Of a stretch of DNA of 64,000 nt, positions 61,090-64,000 are shown piece after piece; position 1 is the stretch's first letter; the number at the start of each line of letters is the position of its first letter. This DNA comes from Prostheceraeus crozeri (taxonomy: Eukaryota; Platyhelminthes; Polycladida; Euryleptidae). The notes under the pieces were generated by a model that was given only the letters and a program-made list of their open reading frames with translations, ran no database searches and had not been told where the DNA came from. The stretch covers positions 310,001-374,000 of the forward strand of contig CAJQUW010014262.1 of NCBI GenBank assembly GCA_907163375.1. Direction: 5' to 3'. The position numbers were made by a program, and so were the translations under genes.

Positions 61090-61560
61090 GATACTTAACG
61101 TACATTAACTTTCAAGGCAGCGACGACCAATGGAGTCGCTTGCATGAGCCATTGATCGGCGCAGACTCTCCTTCCCTTCGCTGACGGGAGGGCGAAGCGA
61201 TGCCCGGTGACAGGGAGCCGGCGAGTGGCTGGGCGCCAATCATACGCTCCAGGTGGATGATCGATCCTACACATTTGGAGAGACATCAAAACTCCCTGCT
61301 GACGGACCAAACTCTCTCTCATCTCTCTCCCGCCTACAGTACGCACGATCTCTTGTTGGGAATCAACGACGCTGCTGCGACCCTTCGGCTCACGACCGCT
61401 GTCATTGCCAAGTTGACAACTGCACGTACACTCACATTCTCTGCGAACGCCAAATCGGCTCTCTTAAGGGCCACCACCTGCCTTGCACTTAATAAACACA
61501 TTCACTCACAGGGATGGGATTTGGCCTTTTTTCTGTTCGTACCTTGGGGAGGTCGTAACA
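61090..61560 (+). repeat. 5' LTR of the Gmr1-like element (left edge approximate)
   Basis: GC content rises sharply from about 61,110. AATAAA at about 61,490 gives the expected polyadenylation signal, and the sequence ends CGTAACA at 61,560, a normal CA terminus next to the primer site. The start is set only by composition and a TG near 61,089. Confidence 0.5.
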
Positions 61561-61566
61561 GAAAAT

Positions 61567-61584
61567 TGGGGGCTCAGCCGGGAT
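61567..61584 (+). other. Primer-binding region
   Basis: TGGGGGCTCAGCCGGGAT begins a few bases after the LTR. Starting with TGG is the usual sign of a tRNA primer site; which tRNA is not assigned. Confidence 0.45.
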
Positions 61585-61759
61585 TGTTCCAAATTTCATC
61601 AAAGTTGTCTTATGCTACTTACGTTGGCATACTTTTCCCTTAAGCTACTTACGTTAGCGTTTTCGTCAGTTAACTACCGCTTAAATTATCAGTCTTCAAT
61701 AGTTACATAGACATTTATACTCGCGTCTAGCATAGATTTATTAATCTATTCTGTTCAAA

Positions 61760-64000
61760 ATGGCAGACAGTGAGGTTTTGACGTCTATTCCTTCTTACGA
61801 TGAAATTTTGAATTTCAAAAAGACTGAACTACTTGAGTTAGCTAGACACCTCAGCATTTCGTGCAGTCATAATTTAACAAAAGCGGATATCCGCTCTAAC
61901 ATTTTCGCGGCCCTTGGACGCGATCCTTCTGATCATGGTTCTGTTAACGGCGATATTGAATCTGAGGATGAGGACACTTCTGAAATTAAAGCTTTGAAAT
62001 TAAAATTGAAAATTGAGCAGGAGATTTCTAGACGAGAGAGATTACGTTATCTACAGGAATCAAAGCCGGTTTCTCCTTCTACTGACAGTTTTGACATTAA
62101 CAAAGTGGTGAGGCTTGTGCCTCCGTTTAAAGAATCAGATGTGGACAGTTATTTCCTCCATTTTGAGAGGGTTGCTCAAATCATGAAATGGCCGAAAAAC
62201 ATATGGCCAATGTTGCTCCAGAGCGTTTTGGTAGGAAAAGCTCAGGAGGCTTACGTGACCCTGTCGCTAGAAGAGAGTTCGGATTATGAAATTGTCAAAA
62301 GTCGCATTTTGAGAGCATTTGAAAAGGTCCCTGAAGCATATCGCTATCGATTTCGCAGCCTAAAGAAATCCGAGTCTATGACCTACTCTGATCTTGCCCA
62401 TTCTAAAGAAGTCGCATTTGACCGTTGGTGCAGATCCATGATGGTAGATAATTTTGAGCAATTAAGAGAATTAATCCTCATCGAGGAATTCAAACAGTGT
62501 CTCCCTGAAGACATGAAGACATTTATCGAGGACAAAGATCCTGACGATTACAAAGCTTGGATTATGTTATCCGAGGAATATGCAATTTCTCGTAAGCGCT
62601 CTAATAAAGAGAGGAAAAGCACATTTAATCACACGGATCAAGGCACCTCCAAAATGAAACAGTCTGATAACAGACCAGTTCGAAACCCTTTGAACGGCTT
62701 CACCAGACCGGTAACTTGTCACTACTGCAAGAAAACCGGTCACACAATTTCTGAGTGTTTCAAACTCAAAAGAAAGAAAGAGGAAGAGAAAAATTCCGTA
62801 AGTACAGTCGACTCCCAAGATGTCTTAGCCTCACCGAAAGGAGATTTTCTCCCGTTCACATTCGAGGGCACAGTCTCGTTGGACAATAAAAATGAGGTCC
62901 CTGTCACCATTTTGCGTGACACCGGAGCTATTCGATCTTTCATTTTATCAAATGTGTTGCCATTGTCAGAAAATTCCGCTACCGGAGACATCATTGACAC
63001 AGAAGGATTTTGGGGAACCGGAACAGTGAAGTTACACAAAATCAACATTAACTGCGAGCTCGTTTCCGGACCAGTAGTTGTCGGAGTGACCGATCACATA
63101 CCAGCTCGGGGAATTACTCTCCTGTTGGGAAATGATCTGGCTGGTTCGAAGATAAGAAAAGGTGTATCAGTTGATATCAACGATTCGCCCATATCTGAGG
63201 AGAAAAGGAAAAATGTTCCTTGTGGTGTGATAACACGCTCACAGGCGCTTAAAAGGACTGAAGATGCAGATAATGATATTCCAAATTCTGAAGGCTCCGA
63301 GTCTATCAATACAAATGAATTGATAACGGCTCAAGAACGGGATAATGAAATCAAAAAGCTATTTGAGATTGCTGTTTCTGAGCAAGAAATCAAAACAGTA
63401 CCCCGTGGCTATTATTTCCAGGAATCTGGCTTGTTAATGAGAAAATGGCGGGACCCTAGAGTCCCTGCAAATGAAGAGTGGTCCGTATTCCACCAAATCG
63501 TAGTCCCGAAGAAGTTTAGGGGCGAGATTCTGAGACTAGGCCATGAAGTTCCCATGGCAGGTCATCTAGACATAAGGAAGACTTTTGATAAAGTGACTCG
63601 ACATTTCTACTGGCCTGGGATAAGATCAGACATTACTGTCTTTTGCAGACGATGTCATATTTGCCAAGTATCCGGAAAGCCAAACCAAGTGATTCCTAAA
63701 TCGCCACCTCGACCGCTTCCAATAGTCGAAAGTGCATTTTCGAGGATAATTATTGATTGTGTTGGCCCTCTCCCAAAAACTCGAGCAGGAAATCAGTATT
63801 TGCTAACTATTATGTGCGCATCTACACGCTTTCCGGAGGCCATCCCGTTAAAAAGAATTACGGCCGTCCAAATTGCAGACAGCCTGCTGAAGTTCTTCAC
63901 GTTTGTTGGACTCCCTAAGGAAATACAATCAGACCAGGGCTCAAATTTCATGTCGGGCTTGTTTCAGCAAGTCGTAAACCTGATCGGTGCCAAACAAGTG
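61760..64000 (+). CDS. Gag-protease-integrase open frame of the Gmr1-like element (partial)
   Basis: Open from ATG 61,760 to the right edge, 747 codons read without a stop. Parts in order: a SAP-like helix pair (about 61,810-61,920), an acidic coiled region, a SCAN-like capsid segment (about 62,110-62,590), one CCHC zinc knuckle (about 62,717-62,758), aspartic protease (about 62,880-63,150, DTGA), a linker, the integrase HHCC zinc domain (about 63,540-63,680) and the start of the integrase core (about 63,740 onward, IDCVGPLP and SDQGSNF). The vertebrate SCAN domain is thought to derive from a Gmr1-like capsid, which this segment recalls. Makes virus-like particle and processing proteins of the element. 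Reverse transcriptase should follow to the right. Confidence 0.85.
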   Translation, partial: MADSEVLTSIPSYDEILNFKKTELLELARHLSISCSHNLTKADIRSNIFAALGRDPSDHGSVNGDIESEDEDTSEIKALKLKLKIEQEISRRERLRYLQESKPVSPSTDSFDINKVVRLVPPFKESDVDSYFLHFERVAQIMKWPKNIWPMLLQSVLVGKAQEAYVTLSLEESSDYEIVKSRILRAFEKVPEAYRYRFRSLKKSESMTYSDLAHSKEVAFDRWCRSMMVDNFEQLRELILIEEFKQCLPEDMKTFIEDKDPDDYKAWIMLSEEYAISRKRSNKERKSTFNHTDQGTSKMKQSDNRPVRNPLNGFTRPVTCHYCKKTGHTISECFKLKRKKEEEKNSVSTVDSQDVLASPKGDFLPFTFEGTVSLDNKNEVPVTILRDTGAIRSFILSNVLPLSENSATGDIIDTEGFWGTGTVKLHKININCELVSGPVVVGVTDHIPARGITLLLGNDLAGSKIRKGVSVDINDSPISEEKRKNVPCGVITRSQALKRTEDADNDIPNSEGSESINTNELITAQERDNEIKKLFEIAVSEQEIKTVPRGYYFQESGLLMRKWRDPRVPANEEWSVFHQIVVPKKFRGEILRLGHEVPMAGHLDIRKTFDKVTRHFYWPGIRSDITVFCRRCHICQVSGKPNQVIPKSPPRPLPIVESAFSRIIIDCVGPLPKTRAGNQYLLTIMCASTRFPEAIPLKRITAVQIADSLLKFFTFVGLPKEIQSDQGSNFMSGLFQQVVNLIGAKQV

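Larger units (their letters stand above)
61090..64000 (+). mobile_element. Gmr1-like Ty3/Gypsy LTR element, 5' part, runs off the window
   Basis: Parts seen: 5' LTR ending at 61,560, primer-site region, and one open frame with gag, protease and integrase in that order and nothing between protease and integrase. Ty3/Gypsy elements normally put reverse transcriptase and RNase H there. The Gmr1 group of deuterostomes (Goodwin and Poulter) has integrase before reverse transcriptase, so this element fits that group and its reverse transcriptase should lie beyond the window. The part in view looks whole, with no break seen, which suggests a young copy. The left edge of the LTR is approximate because the 3' LTR is not available for comparison. 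Confidence 0.82.

Noticed and set aside
1-64000. CRISPR array, bacterial operon, integron or plasmid origin
   Set aside because: No regularly spaced identical repeats with unique spacers, and the spliced genes and eukaryotic transposons show an animal genome. The 78-bp spaced motifs at 3.2-3.5 kb are degenerate and belong to a transposon.

Overview
This is a stretch of animal nuclear genome. The evidence is a spliced biogenic-amine G-protein-coupled receptor exon, AT-rich non-coding DNA, GT-AG style introns, and a dense mix of LINEs, Ty3/Gypsy-type LTR elements, PIF/Harbinger, Tc1, pogo, piggyBac and hAT-like DNA transposons. A marine invertebrate fits best. A Gmr1-like LTR element (integrase placed directly after protease), a type first described from deuterostomes, makes an echinoderm, hemichordate or cephalochordate attractive, but this is inference and no species is claimed.

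Layout. 0-1.24 kb: 3' half of a CR1/Jockey-type LINE whose frame is broken by a 20-bp tandem duplication. 2.7-11.3 kb: an old Ty3/Gypsy element with both LTRs and a 5-bp target duplication, carrying inside it a PIF/Harbinger transposon (about 3.2-8.0 kb, ends not resolved). 11.3-19.9 kb: non-coding DNA with a tRNA-like sequence (15.3 kb), a decayed Tc1 element (16.2-17.5 kb) and a hairpin (17.8 kb). 19,964-21,366: the only convincing host coding sequence, the last exon of a 5-HT1-like receptor (TM3 to C-terminus). 24.8-26.6 kb: internally deleted RTE-like LINE on the minus strand. 27.9-32.4 kb: a second two-gene Harbinger element, with transposase (broken) facing a spliced Myb/SANT-like accessory gene, and doubled terminal repeats. 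33.25-33.9 kb: 3' fragment of a LINE with a C-terminal endonuclease-like domain; a shorter inverted relative lies at 27.3-27.6 kb.

36,973-40,928 is the standout: an apparently complete non-LTR retrotransposon on the minus strand with an uninterrupted 1060-codon ORF (N-terminal zinc motif, reverse transcriptase, C-terminal zinc motif and a nuclease-like domain), a poly(A) tail and a 14-bp target-site duplication. 41-47.3 kb: featureless AT-rich DNA. 47.3-47.8 kb: fossil C-terminal domain of another reverse-transcriptase element. 49.0-53.0 kb: two related terminal-inverted-repeat elements, hAT-like by their 7-8 bp target duplications. 54.2-56.0 kb: piggyBac transposase fossil with a pogo-type C-terminal ORF beside it. 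56.3-57.5 and 59.1-59.9 kb: two further LINE fragments. 59.95-60.16 kb: a foldback MITE. 61.1 kb to the end: 5' part of a Gmr1-like LTR element with an open gag-protease-integrase frame that runs off the window.

Nothing here forms an operon or a multi-gene host pathway. The genes that work together are those inside the transposons: Harbinger transposase with its Myb-like partner, twice. No CRISPR array, rRNA or intact tRNA gene was seen. All calls were made by reading translations and motifs by eye; no search was run.
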